The position numbers and the translations under genes are program-made. The notes below the pieces were generated by a model, which saw only the letters and a list, made by a program, of their open reading frames with translations, was not told where the DNA came from and did no database searches. Below are positions 1 through 9,098 of a stretch of DNA of 64,000 bases, in pieces. How positions within the stretch are numbered: position 1 is the first letter of the stretch; the number at the start of each line of letters is the position of its first letter. The stretch covers positions 1 to 64,000 of the IMG/VR virus record IMGVR_UViG_3300025147_000003. One strand, 5' to 3'. Source of the stretch: a virus.

Positions 1-1
1 A

Positions 2-2020
2 AATTCAGACTTAAAAAAATGGCAGGATAAATTCTCTATATCGAAAACGGGAACTTGCACAACCTTGCGTGACGAACGCGAAATGATTTATCTTGGAACA
101 CCCATCGTCGATGCAAATATCAATTCCTCCAACTCACAAGGCGTAAGGAAAAAGGCCAACAACGTTGTAAACCTTGTCCTTGAATTCATTGAAACGATGG
201 TAGACTCAACAATCCCTAAACCGTCCGTCAGAACTAAACTACCTGGCTTTGAAGTTCAAGCAGGAATGATTGAGGACAGTTTAACGGCAGACATAACGGA
301 GTTGGGAATCACTGCCATAAACGATGTCAATGAGCGAATAACTCCTGTCCAGGGATTTTCTTCAATGCTCGTTAATTGGAATCCTGATTTCAAACATCAT
401 CTTTACCGTGGGGAATTATCGTTAGAATCAATTCATCCGAAACGAATTATCCCGCAGATTGGCGTATGGGACCTTCAAAAGATGGATTACTTCTTCATTG
501 TTTCTTCTGTTACAAAAGCATTTATCAAAAAGCGCTATGACGTTGAACTGGATACTGCCGGAGAAGAATTTCCTGATATGAATAGTTTAGTCGGCAATTC
601 GTCACAGCCTAACAATCCAGATATGGTAACAGAAGTTGTTTGCTGGTATAAGAATGACGATGGTGAGGTTAGCAAGTTTACTTGGTGTGATGATACCGTC
701 CTAGAAGATTTGCCGAATTTTTATGCAAGGCGTATTGACGGAAAGATTGTTACAGAAGAAACTCTCGACAGTGACATAACTATATCGAATGGTGAAGTCA
801 TAAAAGCAGGAGAAAAGGTTCCCTACTTTACTCCTACTCGATACCCGTTAATTGTCCGAGAAAATATTCCTCTCAACTTTGCGTTTGGTGGTCAGTCGGA
901 CGTAGACGCTATTCGTGACCAACAAGATGCAATGAAACGTGTCGTAAGTACCATTGAGGAAAAGATCCTGCGCGGTAGTGCTATCGTCACAGCGTTAGAA
1001 GGTCACAGGCTCAATCTCACAAATGAACTTTACGCGATTATAAGAGGTACGCAATCAGAACTAAGTGCTCTTGGTGTCAAGAACCTACAAGCCGACATCA
1101 GCAATGATATGGCGTTCGCTCAACAGCAATACAGGTCGGCACAGTCAACCCTCGGTATTACAAATAGTTTCCAAGGTAAGGCAGACACAACGGCAACAAG
1201 CGGAGTCGCTAAACAAATTCAAGTTCAGCAAGCAAGCGGGCGGTTGCGCTCTAAGGAATCAAACAAGTATGCAGCGTTTAAGCAAATGTACGAAACCATG
1301 TTTGAGTTTAAACTCGCTTTCTATGATGAACTTCGCCCCTATGTTACAAAAGATGCGAACGGTCAAGATTCATTCGGCGATTTTAATAAATATGCTTTCT
1401 TAGTTCGAGACAAAGCAGGAGAACTTTACTACAACACAGACTTTATCTTTCAAGCAGATGCGGGTTCAGGACTTCCAAGAGACAAGATGTGGCTATTTTC
1501 TCAAGCGAACGAACAACTTAAATATGGCGGGTTCAATGCCACTCCTGCGAGTGTAATCTTTTGGACTCAGATGGTTGCTCAGAAATACCCTAATGCTAAA
1601 ATTATTCTCGACACCATCAATAAGCAAATGGAGAACATGGCGAAAACGCCGCCTACCGTTCCGAAGGTCACGACAAATTACAAAGATATGATGCCGGACG
1701 CTCAAGCTCAGTTCCTACAAAAACTCGGTATTAAGTCCAATGGCGGTCAACCATTAGTGCCATCCGGACAAGAGCAAACATATCAGTCACAAGTAGATCA
1801 CGGGCAACCGGAACAAGTTCCACCACAGGGGACAGAACAACCTCCACAGCCACAGCAACCGCAAGATGGGACAAACGCACAGGTGGATGTTCAAAAGTTG
1901 CTAGAAGGTGCTATGCAAAATATGACACCAGAAGAGCAACAAGCGTTCGCTCAGCTACCAGATGATAAAAAGATTGAGATAATTCAACAGATGATGCAAG
2001 GTCAAGGAGGGCAACAATAA
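2..2020 (+). CDS. Portal protein, N-terminus outside window
   Basis: The portal forms the ring at the packaging vertex through which DNA enters and leaves the capsid. The frame is open from base 2, so the true start lies before the window and 672 residues are visible. The sequence has the look of podovirus and siphovirus portals: helical stem region, repeated NDxxA and QQQY segments, and a Gln/Pro-rich tail over the last 100 residues. It is followed directly by virion genes and would be preceded by the large terminase, which is the last gene of this window, if the genome is circular. A TTG at 65 could be misread as a start, but the open frame upstream argues against it. Confidence 0.85.
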   Translation, partial: NSDLKKWQDKFSISKTGTCTTLRDEREMIYLGTPIVDANINSSNSQGVRKKANNVVNLVLEFIETMVDSTIPKPSVRTKLPGFEVQAGMIEDSLTADITELGITAINDVNERITPVQGFSSMLVNWNPDFKHHLYRGELSLESIHPKRIIPQIGVWDLQKMDYFFIVSSVTKAFIKKRYDVELDTAGEEFPDMNSLVGNSSQPNNPDMVTEVVCWYKNDDGEVSKFTWCDDTVLEDLPNFYARRIDGKIVTEETLDSDITISNGEVIKAGEKVPYFTPTRYPLIVRENIPLNFAFGGQSDVDAIRDQQDAMKRVVSTIEEKILRGSAIVTALEGHRLNLTNELYAIIRGTQSELSALGVKNLQADISNDMAFAQQQYRSAQSTLGITNSFQGKADTTATSGVAKQIQVQQASGRLRSKESNKYAAFKQMYETMFEFKLAFYDELRPYVTKDANGQDSFGDFNKYAFLVRDKAGELYYNTDFIFQADAGSGLPRDKMWLFSQANEQLKYGGFNATPASVIFWTQMVAQKYPNAKIILDTINKQMENMAKTPPTVPKVTTNYKDMMPDAQAQFLQKLGIKSNGGQPLVPSGQEQTYQSQVDHGQPEQVPPQGTEQPPQPQQPQDGTNAQVDVQKLLEGAMQNMTPEEQQAFAQLPDDKKIEIIQQMMQGQGGQQ

Positions 2021-2449
2021 TTGCTACCTTCAAAAGAAAAGCTCGAAGAAATTGTAAAGTCTCTCGCTAAAATAATGCGTATTCAGAATTGGGATATTTC
2101 GGTCGATTATATAAGCCAGTACGAAATGAAACATATCTTCGATTCAGATAACCTAGATACTGCCATGATGTGTGAGAGAAACAGACTGAGAAAAGAAGCG
2201 ATCATCCACGTTAATCAGGACCATTCGGCGTTAGATGAGCATTGGGAGGAATCAATTACCCATGAGCTCTATCACATTGTCGTAGGTGATATAAGCGATA
2301 TGGCAGATGATTTAATGGATGAAATAGATTCTCCCACAATTGTTAGGAGACAGAAAATGCAATTCGTTGAATCAATGGTAGTTAATTTATCCAAGATATT
2401 TTGTTCTGTTTACTCGGTAAAAGATTTATTGAAAGAAGGAAACGAATAA
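2021..2449 (+). CDS. Putative zinc metallopeptidase-like virion-operon protein
   Basis: This 142-residue protein has an HELYH motif (HExxH) near residue 87, followed about 40 residues later by a Glu in FVESM that could be the third zinc ligand. That is the pattern of gluzincin-type peptidases such as SprT or M78 families. It starts at TTG directly after the portal stop, with AAGGAGG ten bases upstream. Its place between portal and scaffold would suit a head maturation protease, but the sequence is not a recognised prohead protease, so the substrate is unknown. Confidence 0.6.
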   Translation: MLPSKEKLEEIVKSLAKIMRIQNWDISVDYISQYEMKHIFDSDNLDTAMMCERNRLRKEAIIHVNQDHSALDEHWEESITHELYHIVVGDISDMADDLMDEIDSPTIVRRQKMQFVESMVVNLSKIFCSVYSVKDLLKEGNE

Positions 2450-2739
2450 TGGCATCAACACCAAAACAAAAGGCCGCACAAAATGCATTCAAGGCAATGC
2501 TCGCAGGGAAAAAGGGCAAGGCGGTTAATCCTGCAAACAAAACTCCTAACAGTATTGGAAGCTCAGGGGAAATGGTTGGCGGTCCTGCTAAAAAAGGACA
2601 AACCCCAAAGAAGCCTACAGACAAAAAGAAAACCTCTGCCAAAATCGACATGATGTTGGCGAAGGCGATGCCAGGTATCGGAATGCCTGGGGTGGCGATG
2701 CCGAAGAAAAAGGCAATGAAGAAAGGTAAGAAGTGCTAA
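2449..2739 (+). CDS. Small lysine-rich protein
   Basis: A 96-residue, very basic protein rich in Lys, Ala, Pro and Gly, with a Met/Gly/Pro-rich tail ending in a Lys cluster and Cys. I chose the ATG at 2449, which shares a base with the stop of the preceding gene and has AAGGAAA upstream. An upstream ATG would force a 48-base overlap. I do not recognise a family. The charge and position suggest a DNA-associated or head-internal structural protein, but this is a guess. Confidence 0.65.
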   Translation: MASTPKQKAAQNAFKAMLAGKKGKAVNPANKTPNSIGSSGEMVGGPAKKGQTPKKPTDKKKTSAKIDMMLAKAMPGIGMPGVAMPKKKAMKKGKKC

Positions 2740-2801
2740 ATTAATCTAACGCTATGAAAGTAGTTGATGCCATTGCTTTAATTTAATAAATGCCAGCTGA
2801 C

Positions 2802-2827
2802 GAGTCGTAAAAAACGGCTCTTATTAT
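2802..2827 (+). terminator. Rho-independent terminator
   Basis: A six-base-pair stem (GAGTCG with CGGCTC) with an A-rich loop is followed by TTATTAT. It lies just after the Lys-rich gene. Confidence 0.5.
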
Positions 2828-2858
2828 ATGCCCATCTTTAAGGAAGGGAGGCAACAAC

Positions 2859-2978
2859 ATGAGTGAGAAAATTAAGATCCCCCAAAACAGCGCAGGTTAC
2901 ATCAAAGCGACGAACATCAATAAATCAAACGCCAAGCCAATCAAATCCACCGGTAAAGACCTTCGTTCCGGTAAATAA
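2859..2978 (+). CDS. Small hypothetical protein, 39 residues
   Basis: A short basic peptide with an excellent ribosome binding site (AAGGAAGGGAGG) before its ATG, lying between two terminator-like hairpins in the head gene region. No family is recognised. Tiny Lys/Asn-rich proteins at this position in phage head operons are common. Confidence 0.55.
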   Translation: MSEKIKIPQNSAGYIKATNINKSNAKPIKSTGKDLRSGK

Positions 2979-2990
2979 TTTATTTATATT

Positions 2991-3018
2991 AAGGCGGCAA
3001 TACGAGTCGCCTTTTCTC
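2991..3018 (+). terminator. Rho-independent terminator
   Basis: Stem AAGGCG/CGCCTT followed by TTCTCTT, directly downstream of the 39-residue ORF and upstream of the scaffold gene. Confidence 0.5.
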
Positions 3019-3092
3019 TTTGCCTAGTAGTGGATGGCTCCTGGAATTAGACAGGTAATACGCCGGCGGGTGCAAACGCAAGGAGAACAATA

Positions 3093-4043
3093 ATGTTTAA
3101 GACATCATTTATCCCAATGAACTTACAGCTTTTTGCTGAGGATAGTAGCGTAGGAGGGGATTCCGCTGCACCCCAAGATGAAGTCTCAACCGAACCATTA
3201 GAAACAGAATCACCCGTAGAAGAAACTGCGGATCCGGAAACAAAAGCAGAGCCAATGGAAGGCGTAACCGACACTGAAAAAAGTGTGGATGAGCCCGCCA
3301 CTCAAACGAAGCAAACCCCTGAACAAGATCGTGCCTTCGCTGATAACAGGCGCAAGCTAGAAGCGGCGGAAAAACGAGTAACTGAAATCGAAGCCCAGCG
3401 AACATCAGATAGAGAGATAGCCAAGAAGTATGGTCAATATGGCGTTTACTCGGATGCTGATGTCGCTGAAAAGTATGGTGAAAGCCACGGAGTTAAGACG
3501 CTTGCAGAGCTTGATGTAGCGTTGAAACGTGAGGAACAAGAAGCCTTACTTCAAGAGTACAAAGACAAGGGAATTGACCCCGAAGTGATTAACAAGATTG
3601 TTGCCGAACATCCTGACGTTAAACGGGCGAGAGAGAACAACGAAGCATTTGCTGAAACTCAAAAAGTCGCGGAAAAAGAACAACATGACAGATTCCTTGT
3701 GGACAGTTTTGGCGAACTAACCAAGGAATTTCCTGATATGGCTGAAGCGAACGATGTACCTCAAGCAGTTTGGCAGTTATGGAAAGGCGGTCAATCAGGC
3801 ATTTCATTAGTGGATGCCTACTACACTTCGCAACGCAAAGAGATTGCGGCTAAACAAACTGATGCCACTCGGCAAGCCACGCTGAACAGTATCCAGGGTA
3901 AGGCTCACGTGAAGGGCAATGGTAAGGGAACGGATTCTGATATGACTGTTGTGCCCGATGATGTAATGGAGCAGTACCGTAGATTTAACCCCAAAGGGAC
4001 TGACGAACAGTTCAAAAAACATTACAAAGCAAGTAATAAATAA
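3093..4043 (+). CDS. Capsid scaffolding protein
   Basis: Scaffolding proteins direct procapsid assembly and then leave or are cleaved. The 316-residue product starts with the MNLQLFAE-like segment that is typical of Bacillota phage scaffolds. It then has an acidic Glu/Thr/Pro-rich region, a coiled-coil stretch from about 95 to 215, and a basic C-terminal tail able to bind the coat protein. It lies between portal and coat genes, as expected, with AAGGAG eight bases before the ATG. Confidence 0.85.
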   Translation: MFKTSFIPMNLQLFAEDSSVGGDSAAPQDEVSTEPLETESPVEETADPETKAEPMEGVTDTEKSVDEPATQTKQTPEQDRAFADNRRKLEAAEKRVTEIEAQRTSDREIAKKYGQYGVYSDADVAEKYGESHGVKTLAELDVALKREEQEALLQEYKDKGIDPEVINKIVAEHPDVKRARENNEAFAETQKVAEKEQHDRFLVDSFGELTKEFPDMAEANDVPQAVWQLWKGGQSGISLVDAYYTSQRKEIAAKQTDATRQATLNSIQGKAHVKGNGKGTDSDMTVVPDDVMEQYRRFNPKGTDEQFKKHYKASNK

Positions 4044-4058
4044 TAGGAGTGATTTTAA

Positions 4059-4451
4059 ATGGCTTTTAAACGAGTAGGAAATATTGACGGAGCGCAAGAT
4101 CCATTCGAGTATTATCTTTTAACTAATGCAGAGGGCGCGACCCTTGGGGAAGCATTGGTACAGACAGCTGGGAGATTGACTAAGTGTGGGGCTACTGCAA
4201 CCCCTGAGTTTATCGCTGTAGCAAGTAGAGTGGCAGAGGCTACTTCTGTTACACCATTGCCTGTCACACGCGTTAAAGAGGGTACTGAGTTCTCTACCAC
4301 AAGTTCTGCTGTAGTAGCAGCTACATTGATTGGATCGAAGGTTACGATTGATGCTACAGGATTGCTGGCAACGGCGACTGTTACTTCGGGAGTGTTTGAG
4401 ATTAGTGCGACTGATGGTGCTAATGCTGTCTCGGGCTATTTTAGGAGATAG
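4059..4451 (+). CDS. Head decoration protein
   Basis: A 130-residue protein rich in Ala, Thr, Val and Gly with alternating beta-strand character, placed between scaffold and major capsid gene. Size, composition and position fit a capsid decoration or stabilisation protein. It begins 15 bases after the scaffold stop with AGGAG upstream. No catalytic motif is visible. A minor head protein is the alternative. Confidence 0.65.
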   Translation: MAFKRVGNIDGAQDPFEYYLLTNAEGATLGEALVQTAGRLTKCGATATPEFIAVASRVAEATSVTPLPVTRVKEGTEFSTTSSAVVAATLIGSKVTIDATGLLATATVTSGVFEISATDGANAVSGYFRR

Positions 4452-4529
4452 GTCATAGTTAGTTGAATCGGTTGGGCTTCTCGAAATGAGGGGTCCTTTT
4501 ATTATGAGCAAATTTAAGGAGTGAAAGAA

Positions 4530-5531
4530 ATGATTTTTTCTAAAGCAAGTGGAGTGAATGACAGTATCTATGGAAAATCGCAAGAGCCTATTAAAATGAT
4601 GCTGGAACAGGCCGAGGAAGCCTTTCAAAAAATGTCTATCATTGATAAGGTTTTCTATATGGACGAAACAAAGGACTTCGCTAATAAGTACACCAGTGAA
4701 ACAAGTCTCGGTAACTTTTTGCCAACCGGAGAGAACGGAAAGTACCCAGAATCTTCCATGCAGGAAGGCTACTCAAAGGTAATTGAGCCTGAGACTTGGA
4801 AGAATCAATTCAGCGTTACGCAGGAAATGGTTGAGGATGCTAAAATCGGTAAGATCAAGAGCCGTGCTTCTGCCTTTATGCTTTCTTATAATCGCACGAA
4901 GGAGCTTTTTGCAGCAGGTATTCTTAATAACGGTAACTTAGCTAATATGACTTTCATGGGCAAGAACTTCGACATTTCAGGGGCAGACAAAAAAGCTATG
5001 TTCGCAACTGACCATCCTTCAATTACTGGTGGAACACCTGCTCAGTCCAACCTTTATAATGGTGCTTTTTCTTACGATAACCTCAGCTACGCAGAAGAGA
5101 AAATGCATTATTTTAAAGACGATGACTCAAATCTTCTTTCCTGCACCCCTGATACAATCATCATCCCTGACAAAGCAAGCATCAAGAAGCTAGTGTTTGA
5201 GGCCGTAGGGTCTGATATGAACCCAACGACTAGTAATAACGCTGCGTCGATCCACTTCGGGCGCTGGACGATAATCCTCAGTCCCTATCTTACAGCACTT
5301 GCCGGAACAACCGCAGGTGCGGAATCTTGGATGCTTATGGACTCTGCATACAACGAAGCATACCAAGCCCTCGTTTGGCTTGACCGCATCCCATTAACGA
5401 CTAAGAGTTATATTGACGAGACAAGTGATGCGAATATCATGAAGGGCAGATCGAGGTACGCTGCTGCTTGCAATTCTTGGAAGGCTGTCCTCTGTTCTGC
5501 CCCAGGACTTGCTGGCGCAACAAGCTTCTAA
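4530..5531 (+). CDS. Major capsid protein
   Basis: A 333-residue coat protein, expected to have the HK97 fold that builds tailed-phage heads. The chain shows the usual order: N-terminal arm, helical spine around residues 80-130, and P- and A-domain strands to a small C-terminal end. There is no long prodomain. The start is the ATG at 4530, eight bases after AAGGAG; a GTG nine bases earlier abuts that site and is unlikely. It follows the scaffold and decoration genes. Confidence 0.85.
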   Translation: MIFSKASGVNDSIYGKSQEPIKMMLEQAEEAFQKMSIIDKVFYMDETKDFANKYTSETSLGNFLPTGENGKYPESSMQEGYSKVIEPETWKNQFSVTQEMVEDAKIGKIKSRASAFMLSYNRTKELFAAGILNNGNLANMTFMGKNFDISGADKKAMFATDHPSITGGTPAQSNLYNGAFSYDNLSYAEEKMHYFKDDDSNLLSCTPDTIIIPDKASIKKLVFEAVGSDMNPTTSNNAASIHFGRWTIILSPYLTALAGTTAGAESWMLMDSAYNEAYQALVWLDRIPLTTKSYIDETSDANIMKGRSRYAAACNSWKAVLCSAPGLAGATSF

Positions 5532-5538
5532 TTCAACT

Positions 5539-5567
5539 AGGCGGGTAGTAATACTCGCCTTATCTTT
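5539..5567 (+). terminator. Terminator after major capsid gene
   Basis: A nine-base-pair hairpin with one G-T pair (AGGCGGGTA with TACTCGCCT, loop GTAA) is followed by TATCTTT. It could lower readthrough after the highly expressed coat gene. Confidence 0.45.
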
Positions 5568-5581
5568 ATGGAGGTGAAACA

Positions 5582-5746
5582 ATGGGAAACTCTAATTTTG
5601 ACACTCTCATTCTCGATAAAACAGCAAAGGTAACTTCACCAAATGCATCACCATCAGTCGGAGTTCCTACGAAGCCCGAATTTGACGCTGCGGTCCTACT
5701 TCTCAACGAAATCAAAGCCAAACTCAATTTAATATTTCAAGTATAA
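5582..5746 (+). CDS. Small hypothetical protein, 54 residues
   Basis: Starts at ATG with GGAGGTGA upstream. The sequence is Ser/Thr/Pro-rich, then ends in a short amphipathic helix. It lies between two terminators in the head module. Family not recognised; small neck or head accessory proteins occur here in related gene orders. Confidence 0.6.
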   Translation: MGNSNFDTLILDKTAKVTSPNASPSVGVPTKPEFDAAVLLLNEIKAKLNLIFQV

Positions 5747-5774
5747 GAGAGGGCTTCGGCTCTCTCCCTTTTTT
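5746..5774 (+). terminator. Rho-independent terminator
   Basis: Stem AGAGAG/CTCTCT around GGCTTCGG, followed by CCCTTTTTT. Confidence 0.6.
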
Positions 5775-5786
5775 GGAGGAAACAAC

Positions 5787-6080
5787 ATGCTAGAAGAACA
5801 GATTGACAGGTCCACATCGGATCGCCAACTACTCTACGACATTCGCGCAGAAATGCGTACTAACAATTCCCTACTTGCTCAACTTCTCGAAGTCCTGCGT
5901 CCAATCGCGAAGGATACAGTGCCAAAAGTAGTTAAACCAAAACCAAAACCAAAGCCAAAATCAAAGGAGGTCAAAACAAATGGCACACGTAGCAAGAGCA
6001 CTCGACGTTCTAGTAGTTCCAGCCCTAGTAGCGTTGGCGACCGATATCCCGATAAATGGAAGACCCTGCCTGATTTCTAA
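5787..6080 (+). CDS. Hypothetical protein with Lys-Pro repeat
   Basis: A 97-residue protein with an N-terminal helix (about residues 1-45), a KPKP repeat, and a Ser/Arg/Lys-rich end. It has a good site (TTTGGAGG) and ATG. Its last 101 bases overlap, in another frame, the start of the following gene, which has its own strong ribosome binding site inside this one. The low-complexity end may therefore be shaped by the overlapping frame. Confidence 0.55.
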   Translation: MLEEQIDRSTSDRQLLYDIRAEMRTNNSLLAQLLEVLRPIAKDTVPKVVKPKPKPKPKSKEVKTNGTRSKSTRRSSSSSPSSVGDRYPDKWKTLPDF

Positions 6081-6252
6081 TACAGGCGCACAACCTCTAT
6101 ATTTTCATCCCACAACGACAGCAACGACATCAAACGGCTTCCTAGTCCCTGCTATGACAACCTTGCAAATAAAAATAACAGTGAAGAATAATTTGTCAGT
6201 AATATCTAACGCAACAGGAACTAGTATCGCTGTGCTAATCCTAGACATATAA
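5980..6252 (+). CDS. Small beta-rich virion-region protein
   Basis: A 90-residue protein of hydrophobic and Thr/Ser strands, +1 relative to the preceding frame. AAAGGAGG lies nine bases upstream of its ATG, inside the Lys-Pro repeat of the neighbour. Composition resembles small phage decoration or fibre-associated proteins. The RHH-nuclease module follows at once. Confidence 0.6.
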   Translation: MAHVARALDVLVVPALVALATDIPINGRPCLISNTGAQPLYFHPTTTATTSNGFLVPAMTTLQIKITVKNNLSVISNATGTSIAVLILDI

Positions 6253-6261
6253 AAGAGCCTG

Positions 6262-6420
6262 TTATTTACTAACAGACTCAAGGTAAAGGGCTATGGATTT
6301 ATCTAACAACTTTGATAATGGTATTCCTGTTTTCTCGGAGTAATTCTTTAGTTTCTCCCATAAAGCAATGTCAACTGCGTTTGAAATGGGTGTCCTTGTT
6401 TTGAGTTCCTTGTTCGCCAT
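6262..6420 (-). CDS. Ribbon-helix-helix repressor paired with homing gene (module 1)
   Basis: A 52-residue Arc/MetJ-like protein with a short basic N-terminal strand (KTRTP) and two helices around a SKLLDKS turn. It is transcribed away from the nuclease gene at 6525, and both promoters share one short region. I chose the ATG at 6420, which has GAGGTGAT upstream; the upstream ATG lacks one. It is a close paralogue of the gene at 47556-47714: same length and about two thirds identical by eye. Likely role: keeping the adjacent endonuclease gene, and itself, at low expression. Confidence 0.75.
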   Translation of the reverse strand: MANKELKTRTPISNAVDIALWEKLKNYSEKTGIPLSKLLDKSIALYLESVSK

Positions 6421-6463
6421 AAATATCACCTCAAGGATACTATATATCATAAAGCAGATGCTT

Positions 6464-6500
6464 GCAAGTCCTTGTAAGTCATTGGACTTAATGGTATAAT
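6464..6500. promoter_or_regulatory. Divergent promoters and operator of RHH-nuclease module 1
   Basis: Plus strand: TTGTAA, 17 bases, TATAAT, with an extended TGG before the -10 box. Minus strand: TTGCAA, 17 bases, TATAGT. Between them lie AAGTCC and TTGGACTT half-sites in inverted order. Nearly the same arrangement occurs at 47755-47783 in front of the second RHH-nuclease pair, which suggests these are the RHH operator. Confidence 0.7.
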
Positions 6501-6524
6501 AGGATCAAGGGGTGAAGGAATATC

Positions 6525-7166
6525 ATGAAAAAATTTATGGACTTGACGGGTAAGAGTTTTGAACGATTGGAAGTTATTGCTAGGGCTAAGAACCCCTATG
6601 GAAATTCAAATACAGTATGGCTGTGTAGGTGTACTTGTGGTAGTGAACTAATTGTAAGTGGCTCTAATTTGCGTAGCGGGAACTCTAAGAGTTGTGGCTG
6701 CTTAAAGATCGAGAGTGCGGTACGTTCACACACAAAACATAGTGGATACGGATCAAGATTGTATCGTACGTGGTCGGGAATTAAAACACGTTGTTCAAAC
6801 GAAAATAGGGATGACTATCGAAATTATGGAGGTAGGGGGATAACAATTTGCGAAGAATGGTCGGACTCGTTTGAGAAATTTAGGGAATGGTCGATTGCAA
6901 ATGGATACGATGAAACGCTTACAATAGACCGCAAAGACAATAACGGAAATTATGAACCCGATAATTGTCAGTGGGTAACATTTACGGTTAATTGCAACAA
7001 TAAGAGAAATAATCATCTAGGGACAGCGTTCGGGGAAATAAAGACCTTAGCTCAGTGGAGTAAGGATGAGCGGTGTGTAGTTGGATATAACACGTTGCGC
7101 GACAGGATAGGAACTTGCGGATGGGATACGGAAAGAGCACTCACTACGTTGAAAAAAATAAAGTAA
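6525..7166 (+). CDS. Homing endonuclease-like protein (HNH/AP2-type phage family)
   Basis: A 213-residue protein with a zinc ribbon near residues 34-60 (CRCTCG and CGCL), then the YRTWSGIKTRC and NYGGRGI segments, and the IDRKDNNGNYEPDNC block that marks a large family of phage free-standing homing nucleases or AP2/HNH-like DNA-binding proteins. It carries a strong promoter and AGGGGTGAAGG site of its own. It splits the virion operon between 6252 and 7226, which is typical of a selfish insertion. Catalytic activity is inferred from family likeness. Confidence 0.7.
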   Translation: MKKFMDLTGKSFERLEVIARAKNPYGNSNTVWLCRCTCGSELIVSGSNLRSGNSKSCGCLKIESAVRSHTKHSGYGSRLYRTWSGIKTRCSNENRDDYRNYGGRGITICEEWSDSFEKFREWSIANGYDETLTIDRKDNNGNYEPDNCQWVTFTVNCNNKRNNHLGTAFGEIKTLAQWSKDERCVVGYNTLRDRIGTCGWDTERALTTLKKIK

Positions 7167-7225
7167 TGGCTTAGGGAATCTTTTATTATGTGGTTTTACT
7201 TATGATGGCGAAGGAGGAACTTCAC

Positions 7226-7813
7226 TTGAACCTATCTGAAATAAGGGACTTAACTCTTAAGTTAGCTAACATTTACAGCGCAGATGGCGTGACGTTAGAC
7301 CTCAACGACACGGCAGACATTCGCCTTGCCTTCGTTGATTACCTTAATACAGCGCAGAACAAGTTTGCTGAAAGGGATAAAATAGAAGCGATATTAACCA
7401 TCATCCAAGTTGGATCAAATGTCGGCTATATTCTTAACCCTCTACCAACGGACTTTATCGGTGTTAATAAGATAATATTTGTTAATAGCTCAGATGATTA
7501 TAAACATCGTGTCCTGTTTTCAGATTACACGATTGAAAAGGGAAACATCGTCATTGACGGGGTTTATGATGGGACGTTCACAATTTATTACTGGAAGACC
7601 CCAACCCCATTGGTTCTTGACACTGATGTTCCCGAGATATCAAGTAGATTTCATAACTATCTTGCATATTTTTGTGCAGGAGAATGGTTATTTGATACTG
7701 GTTCTCAAGCACCTGGAATTGTTTTGCTCAATCGTTTTGACAACTTTATGAACGAGAGCAGGCCTAACGTAGGGGATTCGGGAACAGGCATCATTAACTC
7801 AACGGGATGGTGA
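7226..7813 (+). CDS. Head-tail connector (tail accessory/adaptor) protein
   Basis: A 195-residue protein like the head-completion proteins that bind under the portal: helical N-terminal half, then strands ending in YYWKTPTP and a helical C-terminus. The start is the TTG at 7226, eight bases after AAGGAGG; upstream in-frame starts have no site. It is next to the tail genes and belongs to the virion operon cut by the homing module. Exact orthology to P22 gp4 or HK97 gp6 cannot be settled here. Confidence 0.65.
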   Translation: MNLSEIRDLTLKLANIYSADGVTLDLNDTADIRLAFVDYLNTAQNKFAERDKIEAILTIIQVGSNVGYILNPLPTDFIGVNKIIFVNSSDDYKHRVLFSDYTIEKGNIVIDGVYDGTFTIYYWKTPTPLVLDTDVPEISSRFHNYLAYFCAGEWLFDTGSQAPGIVLLNRFDNFMNESRPNVGDSGTGIINSTGW

Positions 7814-7817
7814 TGTT

Positions 7818-9098
7818 GTGACTAGCGAAAACGAATTCTATGAGAAGATGTGGGCGCAAAAAGCTAAAGGCCAAATCATTGAGCACAACGATCCACTTGT
7901 TGCAGTAAAGAATCTTTCTGAGCATATCGGAACTTATCTTACCTATATAGGCGAAACTGGTATCTACACGGGAACTTTGATTGCTGAACAGATTAATGCC
8001 GTGCAGGGGATTGTACTGGGAGCTAACGCCGTTATCGAATGGAATAGCCTACAGGGTATTCCAGCTACTATTCCTGCTGGATGGGAAACTGATTTATCAA
8101 GTTATGTTACAACTGGTGCTATGTCAACTTCATTAGGAAGCTATCTTACAACAACTGCATTAACTACAAAATTAGGCCAAGATTATATTGTCACAGGTAA
8201 AATAGCAGCGAATCAAATATCAGCAGGGACAATCACTGGGGTCACGCTCAAGACCAATACCGTTAACTACCTGTCTGTCAGTGGCTCATCAATGAAGGGG
8301 TATAATGGAACAGATTTGGCATTAGATGTGGGCGTACAAATAAATGGCTCATATAACTTACCTTATATTAAGTTTATAGCGGGGATGTATGAAGGTGCTC
8401 CCGCTAAGGTAATTGGTTTATCCTCTGCAGGACAACTTACAGCAAATATCGATTCTATTGAGAATGACCTTAGTGTGTATGGCAATCTAACTGTAACAGG
8501 TACAATATATGGAACAATTAGCAATGCAAATTATGCCACAAGTGCAGGTTATGCCACATCATCCGGTACAGCAGACTATGCACAAGATGCTAACTATGCC
8601 ACAAATTCAAACTACGCCACATCTGCTTCGACATTATCATATCTTGGCTCTTCAAGAGCTGTCCCCACAGATACTGGTTTTACTTCTGGAATAACCCATA
8701 TAGGTATTGCCTCTGGGCCTCCACCATATATGTCTGTTAATACTGGTAGTAGTAGTTGGGGAGTTAGTATTTATGCATCTGATCGTTCCTTGAAGAAAAA
8801 TATCGTTGACACAACAGAAAGTTCTCTAGCTAAAATATTGTTAATAAAGCATCGTCAATTCGATTGGAAGGATGGAAATAGACATGAAAAAGTAGGGGTA
8901 ATATCTCAGGAATTAATGGAGATAGACTCTGATTTTGCATTTGAAGTAAAACAGGGATTGGACGAAGCAGGAAATCAAAAACCATCACTTTATCAACCAA
9001 ATATTCCTGTATTAATTCCAACCATAACCCATGCAATACAAGAAATGCAAATTGAGATTGAATATTTAAAATTAAGACTAGGGGGAATGGCAACATGA
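7818..9098 (+). CDS. Tail fibre with C-terminal S74 chaperone domain
   Basis: A 426-residue fibre protein. The shaft is Gly/Thr/Ser-rich, with a run of NYATSAGYATS-like repeats around residues 235-275. The C-terminus, from about residue 317 (SDRSLKKNI), is the intramolecular chaperone/peptidase S74 domain, whose Ser next to Asp and Lys cleaves the domain off after trimerisation. Coiled-coil ends follow. It starts at GTG five bases after the connector stop. It likely forms a trimeric appendage. Confidence 0.85.
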   Translation: MTSENEFYEKMWAQKAKGQIIEHNDPLVAVKNLSEHIGTYLTYIGETGIYTGTLIAEQINAVQGIVLGANAVIEWNSLQGIPATIPAGWETDLSSYVTTGAMSTSLGSYLTTTALTTKLGQDYIVTGKIAANQISAGTITGVTLKTNTVNYLSVSGSSMKGYNGTDLALDVGVQINGSYNLPYIKFIAGMYEGAPAKVIGLSSAGQLTANIDSIENDLSVYGNLTVTGTIYGTISNANYATSAGYATSSGTADYAQDANYATNSNYATSASTLSYLGSSRAVPTDTGFTSGITHIGIASGPPPYMSVNTGSSSWGVSIYASDRSLKKNIVDTTESSLAKILLIKHRQFDWKDGNRHEKVGVISQELMEIDSDFAFEVKQGLDEAGNQKPSLYQPNIPVLIPTITHAIQEMQIEIEYLKLRLGGMAT

